A stretch of 64,000 nucleotides of DNA from Magnetospira sp. QH-2 (lineage in GTDB: Bacteria; Pseudomonadota; Alphaproteobacteria; Rhodospirillales; Magnetospiraceae), in assembly GCF_000968135.1 (NCBI RefSeq), contig NZ_FO538765.1, positions 62,001 through 126,000 of the forward strand, written 5' to 3'. The notes beneath the pieces were generated by a model. That model was not told the origin of the DNA and did no database searches. It saw only the letters and a list, made by a program, of their open reading frames with translations. Numbering within the stretch: position 1 is the stretch's first letter; each line of letters begins with the position of its first letter. Positions 34,226 to 44,383 of this stretch are shown one piece after another. The translations under genes were made by a program, and so were the position numbers.

Positions 34226-37200
34226 TCAGCAGGCGGATCCCTCCGGGGAATCCTCCGCCAACGCACGAAGCTGGCGGCTGGATACCGCTAGCATGGAGAA
34301 GTCCGGTTTGTCACCCGCCCACATTTCCGACAGCATCTGTTCGGTGCGTCCGACCATGTCGCTGTGCAGCTCCACCCAGTTGGCGATGGCTTCGTCCGGC
34401 TCGCTATCGACCCGCTTGGGACAGGACAGCACTTTCGAGGTCAGCGCCATCTGGTGGCCATAGAGGTCTTCGATCAGGGCTGCCACGGCCAGCTTCTGCC
34501 AGTGGTTTTCCGATTTCAGCTCTTCCGCCGCGGCGCGCATGAAGCCGAGCTTGAACCGTCCGCCGACGGCGAAGTAATGCTTGGCCACGGCCTCCACCGA
34601 CAGGTCGTGGTCGGAGGCCAGCCGCACGATGTCACAGCCGGACACCATGACCATCAGTCCGGCCATGCGCAGGGCCAGGTCCTCGTCCAGCCCCGCTTCC
34701 AGGTAGCCTTGCTTGCGCGCCGCCAGATCTTCGGCGGCACGGGTGGCCAGAACCTGGTCCAATTGATCGGTCAGTGTCGCGACCCCGGGCGCGAAGCGGG
34801 CCACATTGGCGCCAATGTCCAAGGGCAGCTTCATCTGGCGCAGGAACCACATGGTCCCCCGATCCACCAGCCGGTTGACTTCCAACAGCATGCGGGTCTG
34901 CACCTCGGCCCGCACCTTGTTGTCCAGGGCCTCAATCTGCGCCCAAACCTCGCGCAGGTTGAAGACATCGCGGGTGATCAGATAGGCCCGGGCCACTTCG
35001 GCGGCATGCAGGCCGGTCTTCTCGGCGATCTGAGTGACGAAATAGCCGCCGACCCGGTTGATCATGGCATTGGCCACATAGGTGGCAACGATCTCTCTGC
35101 GCAGCCGATGCTCGTTGATCACCTTGCGGTACTTTTTACGCAGAGCGGTGGGGAAGTAGCGGATCAAGTCCTCCGCCAGAGCCGGATCATCGGGCAGATC
35201 GGACTCCATTACCTGATCGAACAGCCAGATTTTGGCATAGGGCATGAGGATGGAGATTTCCGGCCGGGTCAGGCCCTGTCCGGCGGCTTCCCTTTCGCTC
35301 AGGGTCTCGTCGTCGGGCAGGAACTCCACAGCCCGGTCGAGCCGTCCGGTGCGCTCCAGCATGCGCATCAGGCGGACCTGCTGGTCTAGGATATCGGTGC
35401 CTTGACTGGCCACGATGGTCAGGGCCTGGGATTGCAGATAGTTGTCGCGCAACACCAGCTCGCCCACCTCGTCGGTCATCTTTTCCAACAAGGCCGTGCG
35501 TTGCTTGGGCGTCATGTCGCCGTCGGACACCACCTTGTCCAAAAGGATCTTGATATTGACCTCGTGGTCAGAGCAATCCACCCCGGCCGAGTTATCGATG
35601 GAATCCGTATTCAGTCGTCCTCCGCGCAGCGCGAATTGAATGCGGGCCCGCTGGGTCACGCCCAGGTTGGCGCCTTCGCCGATCACCTTGCAACGCAGTT
35701 CCGGGGCGTCGATGCGCACCGCGTCGTTGGCCCGGTCGCCCGCGTCCGCATGGGTCTCGGTGGTGGACTTGATATAGGTCCCGATGCCGCCGAACCACAA
35801 CAGATCGATTTCGGCGGTCAGAATGGCGCGGATCAATTCGGTGGGGGTCACCGTGTCTTTGGAAATCCCCAGGACTTTCTTGATTTCCGGTGTCAGTTTG
35901 AGCTTCTTCGAAGATCGCTGGAAAATGGCGCCGCCCTTGGACAACAGTTTCTGGTCATAGGCGTCCCAGCCCTTGATATCGTTGAACAGCCGCGTGCGTT
36001 CCTTGAACGTCTTGGCCGCGTCCGGGTCCGGATCGATGAAGATATGCAAGTGGTTGAAAGCCGCGACCAGCTTGATATGCGGTGACAAAAGCATACCGTT
36101 GCCAAACACGTCGCCGCCCATGTCGCCGACCCCGGCCACGGTGAATTCCTGCGACTGGGTATCCACCCCCATCTCGCGGAAATGGCGCTTGACCGATTCC
36201 CAGCCACCCTTGGCGGTGATGCCCATGGCCTTGTGGTCATAGCCGTTGCTGCCGCCCGATGCGAAAGCATCCCCAAGCCAGAAGCCGTGATCAATGGCCA
36301 CGCCATTGGCAATGTCGGAGAAGGTCGCGGTGCCCTTATCCGCCGCGACCACCAGATAGGAATCGTCGCCGTCGTGGCGGACCACATCTGTCGGCGGGAC
36401 GACCGAATCGCCATCCAGATTGTCGGTGATTTCCAACATGGCGGCGATGAACGACTTGTAGCAGGCGATGCCCTCTTCGATGAAGGCCTGTCGCCCGCCC
36501 TCGGTGGGCGGCCTTTTAACCACGAAACCGCCCTTGGAGCCCACCGGCACGATAACCGCGTTCTTGACCTGCTGAGCCTTGACCAGGCCGAGGATCTCGG
36601 TGCGGAAATCCTCCTGTCGGTCGGACCAGCGAAGTCCGCCACGGGCCACCGGACCGCCGCGCAGATGGACCGCTTCCACCCGGGGACTATAGACGAAGAT
36701 CTCGCGCCAGGGCCGCGGCAGGGGCAGTTCCTCGACGTTCTGGCTATCCAGTTTAAAGGAGATATAGGGTTGCGGGTTTCCTTCCCCGTCGGTCTGGAAG
36801 TAGTTGGTGCGCAGTGTGGATTCCACCACATTGATAAAGCGCTTGAGGATGCGATCCTCGTCGGCGCTGGCGACTTCTTCCAGGCTGACCATCAGGTCGT
36901 TGTGCAGGGCACCGACGGTCTTGTCGCGCATCTTGGCGCGGGCCGGATCGAAGCGGGCCAGGAACAGTTGCACGATCTGCCGGGCCAGATGGGCGTTGCG
37001 GCCCAAGGTCTGTTCCATATAGGCTTGAGAAAAGGGAATGGCTGCCTGACGCAGGTATTTGCATAGTCCGCGCAGCATCGCCACTTCGCGCCAGGCCAAT
37101 CCGGCGCTGAGGATCAAGGCGTTGAAGCCATCGCTTTCGGCATCCCCGGCCCAAACCCGTTGGAAGGCTTCCTCGAAGTTCTCGCGCACCACACCCAAAT

Positions 37201-39100
37201 CGATGTTGCCGCCATCGCGGGTCTGTAAACCGAAATCATGAATCATCACGAAGTCCGAGCCCTTGCCTCGAATGACACCGGGGCGCACTTCATAAGGGAC
37301 TTCGTCCATGACCTTGAAGCCCATGTGCTCAAGCATGGGCAGGACATCGGACAATGGAACCGCGCTGTTGGGGTGATAGATCTTCAGTCGCACCCGATCC
37401 GGGGACATGCCCAGGGGGCGATAAAGATTCATGTCCATGGTCTTGGCGGCCAGCACGCTGTCCACCAGTTCCACGTCGGCCACGGCGGCGTCCACATTGA
37501 AGCGGTCCGTATAGCCCGACGGGAAGGCTTCACCGTACCGTTGGAACAACGTCAGGCCAATCTCCTCGCCCCGGGCCTCGACCAAGGCCTGCTCCAGGCG
37601 GTCGGTCCAGGTCCGCGCGGTTTCGATGATTTCCGCTTCGATCTCGGCGACATTGTAATCCAGATCGATCCCCGGCTCCGTGCGCATGATGATATGCAGC
37701 CGTGCCAGGGCGCCGTCGGACACCTGGATGTAATAAGCCGAAGTCTCGGCATTGAAGGCGGATTCCAATATCTTTTGAATACGCTTGCGCAGATTGGTGG
37801 TGTAGCGGTCGCGCGGGATATAGACCAAACAGGACATGAACCGTTCAAAGTCGTCCCGCCGCACAAACAAAGCCACCCGAGGCTGCTGTTGCAGGTGCAT
37901 GATGCCTTGGGCGATCTCCAACAGATCCTGTTCGCCGATCTGGAACAGCTCGTCGCGCGGGAAAGTTTCCAACACATTGAGCATGACCTTGGCGTCATGA
38001 CTCGACCGGGGCAGGCCCGCCGCATCGAGAATACGATTGACCTTCTTGGCGATCATCGGAATGTCGGTGGGGGTGCGGTTATAGGCGGAGGCGGTAAACA
38101 GGCCGACGAATACATGCTGTCCGGCGACCCGTCCCTCGGCGTCGTACTTCTTGATGCAGATGGTGTCCATATGGGTGTCGCGATGCACCGTGGACCGAAG
38201 GTTGGCCTTGGTGACCATCATGATATCGGGCTTATGGACAAAGGCCCGCACCTCGCCAGGCAACGGTCGGCCATCCACGAGTTGCTTGAAGACCAGCACT
38301 TCCTTTTTGCCCAGGAGTCCCAGAGCGGAGTCCCCGTCCACTTCGATCTTCTGTTCGCCCATGGCGCCAACGAAGGAGCAGAAGCGATAGCCCAGGAATG
38401 TGTAATTGCCGTGATGCAGCCAGTTGAGGAAGTCGCGGGTTTCGCTGACCACTTCCGCATCCAGGTTGGCGGGAGGTTCATCCAGTTCGGCCAGCACGGC
38501 ATCCATGCGATCGACCATGCTGCGCCAGTCGGTGACGGCGGCGTCCACGTCTCTCAGCACCGAATCGAGGCTCTGCTGGATCTCTTTGAGGCGTTCCCCC
38601 GACGACTGTTTGGTGACCAGGACCTGAATATAGGATTCCCGGTTCAGATCCTCGTCATCCGACTTTCCATCCATGATGGCCTGCACGGCGCCGTCGTCGT
38701 CACGGCTAAGGGTGATCAACGGATGCACCAGCCGATGAATGGCCAGACCTTTTTTCGATAGGGCGGCGGAAATGGAATCAATCAAAAACGGTCTGTCGGA
38801 AATGACGACCTCGACCACGGTCTGCTCGGCGCGCCAGCCGTGTTCTTCCAGGCTTGGATTATAGACCCGAACTTTGTGCCCGCCTTTTTGCCGCTTGGTA
38901 CCAAATAGCCACAGAGAGAGAGCGCCGCCAAACAGGCGGTCCACCGGGTCGCCGATCATGTCTTCGGGCATGACGCGACGGTAGAATTGCCGCATGAAAG
39001 TGGCGGCATTTTCGGCCAGAGGGCTATCGAGGCGTTCGTTGGCTTCGGTAACCGCTTTTTCGATCAGGTCGGCTTTTTGCTTGACCGGATTTAGTACCAT
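34226..39100 (-). CDS. gdhB: NAD-specific glutamate dehydrogenase, large (180-kDa) type
   Basis: 1624 residues, the normal length of this family. The N-terminal half holds ACT-like regulatory modules (KVRVYNPSLEEHGW, VVISDRPFLIDSISAALSKK, FLGYRFCSF). The catalytic core after ~residue 720 contains VARGGLRWSDRQEDFRTEIL and NAVIVPVGSKGGFVVK, then DFSDIANGVAIDHGFWLG-like and AVGDMGGDVFGNGML-type segments, with GFGGIGTYIK-like motif as LLWFGGIGTYIKS. It converts glutamate to 2-oxoglutarate and ammonium, the catabolic counterpart of gltBD upstream. It stands 21 bases ahead of the SIS-domain gene. Confidence 0.97.
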   Translation of the reverse strand: MVLNPVKQKADLIEKAVTEANERLDSPLAENAATFMRQFYRRVMPEDMIGDPVDRLFGGALSLWLFGTKRQKGGHKVRVYNPSLEEHGWRAEQTVVEVVISDRPFLIDSISAALSKKGLAIHRLVHPLITLSRDDDGAVQAIMDGKSDDEDLNRESYIQVLVTKQSSGERLKEIQQSLDSVLRDVDAAVTDWRSMVDRMDAVLAELDEPPANLDAEVVSETRDFLNWLHHGNYTFLGYRFCSFVGAMGEQKIEVDGDSALGLLGKKEVLVFKQLVDGRPLPGEVRAFVHKPDIMMVTKANLRSTVHRDTHMDTICIKKYDAEGRVAGQHVFVGLFTASAYNRTPTDIPMIAKKVNRILDAAGLPRSSHDAKVMLNVLETFPRDELFQIGEQDLLEIAQGIMHLQQQPRVALFVRRDDFERFMSCLVYIPRDRYTTNLRKRIQKILESAFNAETSAYYIQVSDGALARLHIIMRTEPGIDLDYNVAEIEAEIIETARTWTDRLEQALVEARGEEIGLTLFQRYGEAFPSGYTDRFNVDAAVADVELVDSVLAAKTMDMNLYRPLGMSPDRVRLKIYHPNSAVPLSDVLPMLEHMGFKVMDEVPYEVRPGVIRGKGSDFVMIHDFGLQTRDGGNIDLGVVRENFEEAFQRVWAGDAESDGFNALILSAGLAWREVAMLRGLCKYLRQAAIPFSQAYMEQTLGRNAHLARQIVQLFLARFDPARAKMRDKTVGALHNDLMVSLEEVASADEDRILKRFINVVESTLRTNYFQTDGEGNPQPYISFKLDSQNVEELPLPRPWREIFVYSPRVEAVHLRGGPVARGGLRWSDRQEDFRTEILGLVKAQQVKNAVIVPVGSKGGFVVKRPPTEGGRQAFIEEGIACYKSFIAAMLEITDNLDGDSVVPPTDVVRHDGDDSYLVVAADKGTATFSDIANGVAIDHGFWLGDAFASGGSNGYDHKAMGITAKGGWESVKRHFREMGVDTQSQEFTVAGVGDMGGDVFGNGMLLSPHIKLVAAFNHLHIFIDPDPDAAKTFKERTRLFNDIKGWDAYDQKLLSKGGAIFQRSSKKLKLTPEIKKVLGISKDTVTPTELIRAILTAEIDLLWFGGIGTYIKSTTETHADAGDRANDAVRIDAPELRCKVIGEGANLGVTQRARIQFALRGGRLNTDSIDNSAGVDCSDHEVNIKILLDKVVSDGDMTPKQRTALLEKMTDEVGELVLRDNYLQSQALTIVASQGTDILDQQVRLMRMLERTGRLDRAVEFLPDDETLSEREAAGQGLTRPEISILMPYAKIWLFDQVMESDLPDDPALAEDLIRYFPTALRKKYRKVINEHRLRREIVATYVANAMINRVGGYFVTQIAEKTGLHAAEVARAYLITRDVFNLREVWAQIEALDNKVRAEVQTRMLLEVNRLVDRGTMWFLRQMKLPLDIGANVARFAPGVATLTDQLDQVLATRAAEDLAARKQGYLEAGLDEDLALRMAGLMVMVSGCDIVRLASDHDLSVEAVAKHYFAVGGRFKLGFMRAAAEELKSENHWQKLAVAALIEDLYGHQMALTSKVLSCPKRVDSEPDEAIANWVELHSDMVGRTEQMLSEMWAGDKPDFSMLAVSSRQLRALAEDSPEGSAC

Positions 39101-39267
39101 GGGGGGCTCCTCCCTAAGAGATTGGTCTTGCGCCCCTCCGAATCGTTCCCTGGGCGGAATGTTAACGGAGTCGGGTAAAAAAACAAATAATTTTGAACCA
39201 CTTGTTTCCTTGCTTTAGAATTGCATCGGGGCATATGGGAAGTGTTGAGCGAAACCGCGAGGAAAAG

Positions 39268-39624
39268 ATGCAGGGTGAAACCGAAACCCAGGATTTTGAT
39301 TTGCTGATCACCCGGCTACCGGCCCAGGTGGTCGATAGTCTGGACGATGACCAGAAAACAGCCATCCACCAAGTGGTCACCGAATCCACTTGGCGGACCC
39401 ATCCCATCGATATCCGTTACAGTCTGCCCTTCTTCGGACGACGCTATTACTTGACCGTGGTGGCCGGGGAGGAAAAACGGACACCGCAACGGCGCCAGGT
39501 TCATGAAGACGCTCCTTCGCGCCTTTCCCTGGGCAACCTGCTGTTCGTCATGGGCGTGGGGTCGCTGTTTTTTATGGCGCTGTTGGCGGCACTGGCCCTG
39601 CAGTCGGCGCTGGTGGAATTTTAG
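39268..39624 (+). CDS. Small single-span membrane protein of unknown function
   Basis: 118 residues. A hydrophilic N-terminal ~85 residues (LLITRLPAQVVDSLDDDQKT, PIDIRYSLPFFGRRYYLTVV, AGEEKRTPQRRQ) is followed by one membrane helix near the end (LLFVMGVGSLFFMALLAALAL). This topology suggests a cytoplasmic domain with a C-terminal anchor. The start at 39268 follows GAGGAAAAG. It is divergent from the glutamate dehydrogenase gene, and its end overlaps the convergent gene by 53 bases. The family is not recognised, although the PIDIR.SLPFFGRRYYLT stretch looks conserved. Confidence 0.7.
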   Translation: MQGETETQDFDLLITRLPAQVVDSLDDDQKTAIHQVVTESTWRTHPIDIRYSLPFFGRRYYLTVVAGEEKRTPQRRQVHEDAPSRLSLGNLLFVMGVGSLFFMALLAALALQSALVEF

Positions 39625-40930
39625 ACCCTGCATAGAGCGGCAGCTCGGAAATCCGTGCGTCGATCTTGGCGACCATGTCGTGATAGCGCGGATCGTTCAT
39701 GGATCCATAAACGCCTTCAAACAACGCCTGGGTCAGCCCGGCGGGCAAATCTCGATGCTTGGGGAAATACAAGCCATCGTCGGAGGATTGGGAGAACATC
39801 CGTTGGGTATGGCGCGCGTTCTGTTTCGATTTCAGGGCGAAATCGGCCAGACGGATCCCGGCCCGGTCGGCGGCCAAATCGTCAAAACTGAATCCGCTGC
39901 CGCCACGCGAGCTGTCCAGCAGTTCCTTGACCTCACCAACCACAAAGGCCGGGGCCACATCGGAGACCATGCGCAGATAGGCGGAAAACATGAAATGCAG
40001 GGCCAAATCGTGGCGCCCGCCCACATGGGTGAAGCGGCAGCGGGAAAAGTGATTCCACAACCGGCCCGTTCGCACCTTGCCGATGGCTTTTTCGAAGATC
40101 GGCGGCCCGCAGTACAGGCTGACGGCCAGCAGCGCTGCCCGGTTCTCCAATACCGGATCATGCCCTTGCGCAGAGCGCTCGGCGGCCAGGGCAAAGGTCG
40201 GCGCCAGGTATTCCCCCAGCCGGTTGGCCTTGTTCCAGGCCTGGCGGTTCCCCACCTGCATCAACCGCTTATAGTACAGCTGGACCAGGGTTGGATCGCC
40301 CAGAGGTTGATAGCGCGTCACCACCCGGTCGAGCCCTTTTTTCAGCAATGAGATATCATCCCGGCCGAACCGATAGGTCAGGCTGATCTGGTCGGCTTCG
40401 ATGGTCGTTGAGCGGACCGCGTCGAACAGGATATTGCCCGCGCCGGTTTCCATGACATCGTCCAGCACCCCTTGAATCAAGGGGGGGACCGCCTGTCCGG
40501 GTAATGTGATCCGGCCCAGGCGCAGACCGCCGAAACTCAGGCCCCGATCATTGTTCTCCACCGACAAGGCGATATTCAAGAACCGCATCCGGGGGAGCGG
40601 GATGGTGCCCCGCATTTCCAAGGCGTCGTCCTTGATCACCGCCGTGGTCGGCCAGTTTTGTCCCAGGCCGCGCATGGCCAGGGCGGATAATCCGGCCACC
40701 CGATCCGGCGACAGGCTGACATGGTGATCGTGAGTGGTCTCGTTGAGGGCCAATCGAAAGCCATGCAGCAGCGAGCGCAACTGACGGGCATCCTCTGAAT
40801 CCGGCACGGCGGCGCGTGTGACCAAGGGCCGGTCTTCGGTAATCCCCCACAGGGCACCGACACCGATCACGGCCAGCAACAGCATCCAGATCAGGATGCG
40901 GAACAGGGTGGCGGCGCTCACCGGTCCCAT
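39572..40930 (-). CDS. Hypothetical membrane-anchored protein
   Basis: 452 residues from the Met at 40930 (AAAGGAG lies 11 bases before it). One N-terminal membrane helix (LFRILIWMLLLAVIGVGALWG) is followed by a large presumably periplasmic domain. This has a beta-rich first part (LPRMRFLNIALSVENNDRGL), a middle with TYRFGRDDISLLKKGL and an apparent helical part with a Cys pair (VSLYCGPP, FSRCRFTHVGGRHDLALHFM), then a Pro-rich tail (PPAPTAGPVPPTAP). The HVGGRHDLALHF stretch with DVAPAFVVGEVKELLDSSRG suggests a defined fold, but I do not recognise it. The 3' end overlaps the opposite gene. Confidence 0.75.
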   Translation of the reverse strand: MGPVSAATLFRILIWMLLLAVIGVGALWGITEDRPLVTRAAVPDSEDARQLRSLLHGFRLALNETTHDHHVSLSPDRVAGLSALAMRGLGQNWPTTAVIKDDALEMRGTIPLPRMRFLNIALSVENNDRGLSFGGLRLGRITLPGQAVPPLIQGVLDDVMETGAGNILFDAVRSTTIEADQISLTYRFGRDDISLLKKGLDRVVTRYQPLGDPTLVQLYYKRLMQVGNRQAWNKANRLGEYLAPTFALAAERSAQGHDPVLENRAALLAVSLYCGPPIFEKAIGKVRTGRLWNHFSRCRFTHVGGRHDLALHFMFSAYLRMVSDVAPAFVVGEVKELLDSSRGGSGFSFDDLAADRAGIRLADFALKSKQNARHTQRMFSQSSDDGLYFPKHRDLPAGLTQALFEGVYGSMNDPRYHDMVAKIDARISELPLYAGSKIPPAPTAGPVPPTAP

Positions 40931-41075
40931 GGTCGGCAGGGCTCCTTTGGCGGGGATGCAAACTTTGGATTGGCAGGGTGTCATAGGTGACCAGCGATGA
41001 AAAGCACCCAGCGGTTTCTTGACGTCCAAGCCCCGGGGTCCTACCTTCCGCACGCCCCTTGACCGGAGATTTTAC

Positions 41076-42674
41076 ATGACTGACGACATCCGCGAACTCG
41101 CCCAGAAATCCAACGCCTGGCCCTTTGCCGAGGCGCGCCAGTTGGCGAAACGGATCGGCGGGAGCGTGCCGGACAAAGGCTATGTGCTATTCGAGACCGG
41201 CTACGGACCCTCCGGCCTGCCCCATATCGGCACCTTCGGCGAGGTGGCGCGGACCACCATGGTGCGGCAGGCCTTCGAGGCCCTGACCGGGCTGCCCACC
41301 AAGCTGATCGCCTTTTCCGATGACATGGACGGCCTGCGCAAGGTCCCCGACAACCTCCCCAACAAAGAGCTGCTGGAGCCCTATCTGGGCAAACCGCTGA
41401 CCCAGGTACCCGATCCATTCGGCACCCATGAAAGCTTCGGCCATCATAACAATGCCCGGCTGCGGGCCTTTCTCGACCACTTTGGTTTCACTTATGAATT
41501 CAAGAGTTCCACCACCGCCTATCAGGCCGGGGAATTCGATGAAACCCTGCTGAAGATGCTGGCCAACTACGATGCGGTGATGAAGGTCATCCTGCCGACC
41601 CTGGGGGAGGAACGCCGGGCCACCTATTCCCCCTTCCTGCCGGTCTGTCCGCGCACCGGCGTGGTGTTGCAGGTGCCCATGCTGGAGCGCGACCCCGAGG
41701 CCGGGACCATCGTTTATGCGGACCCGGAAACCGGCGAGAAGGTCGAGACCCCGGTCACCGGCGGCCATTGCAAGCTGCAATGGAAGCCCGACTGGGCCAT
41801 GCGCTGGGCGGCCTTGCAGGTGGATTACGAAATGTCCGGCAAGGACCTGATCGATTCCGTCAAGCTGTCGTCGAAGATCTGTCGCATCCTCGGCGGCAAG
41901 CCCCCCGAAGGCTTCACCTACGAGCTGTTTCTCGACGATCGGGGCGAGAAGATTTCCAAATCCAAGGGCAATGGCCTGGCGGTGGAGGAGTGGCTGGCCT
42001 ATGCGCCGCCGGAAAGCCTGTCGCTGTTCATGTTCCAAAAGCCCAAGACCGCGAAAAGGCTGTTCTTCGACGTCATTCCGAAAAACGTCGATGAGTACCT
42101 GACCTTCGTCGAGCGCTTCGCCAACCTGGCGCCCAACAAGCAAATCGACAACCCGGCCTGGCACATCCACGGTGGCAATCCGCCCCACGAAGAAGCGCAT
42201 CTAAGCTACAACATCCTGCTCAATCTGGCCTCGGTCTGCCATTCCGAGGACCCGGCGGTGCTCTGGCACTATATCGCCCGCTACGCCCCCTCGGCGACCC
42301 CGGAAACGGCGCCCATGCTTAACAAACTGGTCAGCTACGCCATCAACTACTACCGGGATTTCATCAAGCCCAACAAGCAGTACCGCCCGGCTACCGAGGC
42401 CGAGAAAACGGCCCTGAGCGAGCTCGCCGGCTTGTTGGAACAACTCCCCGCCGATGCCCCGGCGGAAGACCTGCAAGGCCAGGTCTACGAGGTGGGCAAG
42501 GCCCATCCCGATACCTTCGCCGACCTGAAAAGCTGGTTCAAGGCGCTCTACCAGATCCTGCTCGGCCAGGATCAGGGTCCGCGCATGGGCTCGTTCATCG
42601 CGCTTTATGGCAAGGACGAGACCGTGGCGCTGATCAATCGCGCGGTGGCGGGAGAGGATCTGGGTGGGGCATGA
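41076..42674 (+). CDS. lysK: Lysyl-tRNA synthetase, class I
   Basis: 532 residues. It is the archaeal-type class I enzyme found in alphaproteobacteria: ATP-binding [17 protein letters not shown] (HIGH motif HIGT) near residue 45 and KISKSKGN (KMSKS equivalent) near 290. It attaches lysine to tRNA-Lys in the cytoplasm. The start at 41076 is preceded by GGAGATTTTAC and gives the standard N-terminus [10 protein letters not shown]; the frame is open 19 codons further upstream. No class II lysS is seen in the window. Confidence 0.96.
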   Translation: MTDDIRELAQKSNAWPFAEARQLAKRIGGSVPDKGYVLFETGYGPSGLPHIGTFGEVARTTMVRQAFEALTGLPTKLIAFSDDMDGLRKVPDNLPNKELLEPYLGKPLTQVPDPFGTHESFGHHNNARLRAFLDHFGFTYEFKSSTTAYQAGEFDETLLKMLANYDAVMKVILPTLGEERRATYSPFLPVCPRTGVVLQVPMLERDPEAGTIVYADPETGEKVETPVTGGHCKLQWKPDWAMRWAALQVDYEMSGKDLIDSVKLSSKICRILGGKPPEGFTYELFLDDRGEKISKSKGNGLAVEEWLAYAPPESLSLFMFQKPKTAKRLFFDVIPKNVDEYLTFVERFANLAPNKQIDNPAWHIHGGNPPHEEAHLSYNILLNLASVCHSEDPAVLWHYIARYAPSATPETAPMLNKLVSYAINYYRDFIKPNKQYRPATEAEKTALSELAGLLEQLPADAPAEDLQGQVYEVGKAHPDTFADLKSWFKALYQILLGQDQGPRMGSFIALYGKDETVALINRAVAGEDLGGA

Positions 42675-42682
42675 GGCGGGGT

Positions 42683-43549
42683 CTATTCTCCGCCGTTCAC
42701 CACGTCCAGGAACCGATAAGGATGAGCCGGATAGACCCCGAGGATCGTGACCTCGTGGGAAAAGAACTGTAGTTCCTCGAGCGCCAGGCGCAAGGGCCGG
42801 TTCTCCGGGTGGCCTTCCACATCGGCATAGAACTGGGTGGCGGCAAAAGAGCCGCCAAGCATATAGCTTTCCAGCTTGGTCATGTTGATGCCGTTGGTGG
42901 CGAACCCGCCCAGGCCCTTGAACAGGGACGCCGGGACATTGCGCACCCGAAAGACAAAGGTGGTCATGATGCGACCGGCCTTGGGGTGCGGTACGATGGG
43001 TTCGCGGGCCAGGATCAAAAAGCGGGTGGTATTGTGGTCGGCATCCTCGATGTCGGCGCGCAGGGAGACCAAACCGTTCAATTCTCCGGCCAGCTCCGAG
43101 GCGATCACCGCCCGGGTCTTGTCCCCGGACTTGGCCAGGTCGGCCGCCGATCCGGCGGTATCCATGCAAACCACCGGCTCCAGCCCCAATTCGCCAATCA
43201 AATCCCGGCACTGGCCGAGTGCATGCACATGGGAATGCACATGGGTAATGTCTTCGACCCGGGCGCCCGGCACCGCCAGCAAGTGATGATTCACCCGTTG
43301 GAAATGCTCGCCGATGATATGCAGGCCCGATTGCGGCATGATGTGATGGATGTCGGCCACCCGGCCGGCCACCGAGTTCTCGATGGGAATCAGACCCAAG
43401 GCCGCTTGTCCGTTGGAGACAGCCGCAAAGGCATCCTCAAAGGAGCGACAGGGCAACGTGGTCATTTCCGGACGCAGCGATCGGCAGGCCAGATCGGAAT
43501 AGGCGCCGGGCGAGCCCTGGAAGGCAATGGTCTTGCTGGGATCGGACAT
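42683..43549 (-). CDS. pheA: Prephenate dehydratase
   Basis: 288 residues. The dehydratase domain starts IAFQGSPGAYSDLACRSL and contains DAFAAVSNGQAALGLIPIEN and AASELAGELNGLVSL; an ACT regulatory domain follows from ~residue 195 (TTFVFRVRNVPASLFKGLGG, ATNGINMTKLESYMLGGSFA). It turns prephenate into phenylpyruvate for phenylalanine synthesis, usually feedback-inhibited by phenylalanine through ACT. It lies two bases downstream of kdsB and convergent with lysK (8-bp gap). Confidence 0.96.
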   Translation of the reverse strand: MSDPSKTIAFQGSPGAYSDLACRSLRPEMTTLPCRSFEDAFAAVSNGQAALGLIPIENSVAGRVADIHHIMPQSGLHIIGEHFQRVNHHLLAVPGARVEDITHVHSHVHALGQCRDLIGELGLEPVVCMDTAGSAADLAKSGDKTRAVIASELAGELNGLVSLRADIEDADHNTTRFLILAREPIVPHPKAGRIMTTFVFRVRNVPASLFKGLGGFATNGINMTKLESYMLGGSFAATQFYADVEGHPENRPLRLALEELQFFSHEVTILGVYPAHPYRFLDVVNGGE

Positions 43550-43551
43550 AA

Positions 43552-44292
43552 CTATCTCAAGAGGTTGCGGGCCCGTTCAAGGTCGGCGGGAGTATCGACC
43601 CCGAGAGGCACCGTGTCAACGCGGGCCGCGTCGATACGCATGCCGTTTTCCAGGGCCCGGAGCTGTTCCAGTTTCTCGCGGCCCTCCAGGACCCCCGGTG
43701 GCAGGCTGACGAAGCGCTCAAGCGCCGCCCGCCGATAGGCATAGAGGCCGATGTGATGATACAGCGGTCCCGTGCCCGCGGGCACGGTGGCGCGACTGAA
43801 GTATAGGGCCCGTCCAATGTCCTGGTCCGGGGAAAAACCGACCACCGCCTTGACCACATTGGGATTGGTGCGCTCTTCGTCGTCGGTGATCTCGCAGACC
43901 GCCGTGGCCATATCCACCGCGTCGTCGGCCAGGGGCGCGAAGGTGGCACGGACAATTCCCGGGTCCAAGGTCGGTAGGTCCCCTTGCAAATTGATCACCG
44001 CATCGTGGCGGCCTTGGGGATCGACGGCCTGCAGGGCTTCGTAAATGCGGTCGGAGCCGGAGGGGTGGTCGGGGCGAGTCAACACCGCCTGACCACCAGC
44101 CTTCTCGATGGCCTCGGCGATTTCCACCTCGGCACAGGCCACCACCACCGGTCCCAGGTCCGCCTCCATGGCCCGGTGCCAGACCTGAACGATCATTGGT
44201 TCCCCATGGATGTCAGCCAAGGGCTTTCCGGGTAGCCGGGTGGAGGCCAAACGGGCGGGAATCAGAACAATGGGATGGGCGGGTAAAGTCAT
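43552..44292 (-). CDS. kdsB: 3-deoxy-manno-octulosonate cytidylyltransferase
   Basis: 246 residues from the Met at 44292. The N-terminus [20 protein letters not shown] is the CMP-Kdo synthetase nucleotide-binding motif; further motifs are [23 protein letters not shown] and [12 protein letters not shown]. It activates Kdo with CTP for lipopolysaccharide core synthesis, so the cell is a Gram-negative with Kdo-LPS. It precedes pheA on the same strand, and diverges from the inositol-monophosphatase-like gene with a 91-bp gap. Confidence 0.96.
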   Translation of the reverse strand: MTLPAHPIVLIPARLASTRLPGKPLADIHGEPMIVQVWHRAMEADLGPVVVACAEVEIAEAIEKAGGQAVLTRPDHPSGSDRIYEALQAVDPQGRHDAVINLQGDLPTLDPGIVRATFAPLADDAVDMATAVCEITDDEERTNPNVVKAVVGFSPDQDIGRALYFSRATVPAGTGPLYHHIGLYAYRRAALERFVSLPPGVLEGREKLEQLRALENGMRIDAARVDTVPLGVDTPADLERARNLLR

Positions 44293-44383
44293 GCCTGGCA
44301 ATTTACGCTGAACGACCCGTCGGACAAAAGGGTTTTGCGACCCCGTCCGGCGGTCTACCATGGCCGCCAAGGGGGAACGGTTC

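Noticed and set aside
37238-38761. 507-codon open frame opposite the NAD-glutamate dehydrogenase gene
   Set aside because: Lies fully within the coding region of the 1624-residue enzyme and shows no family motifs.
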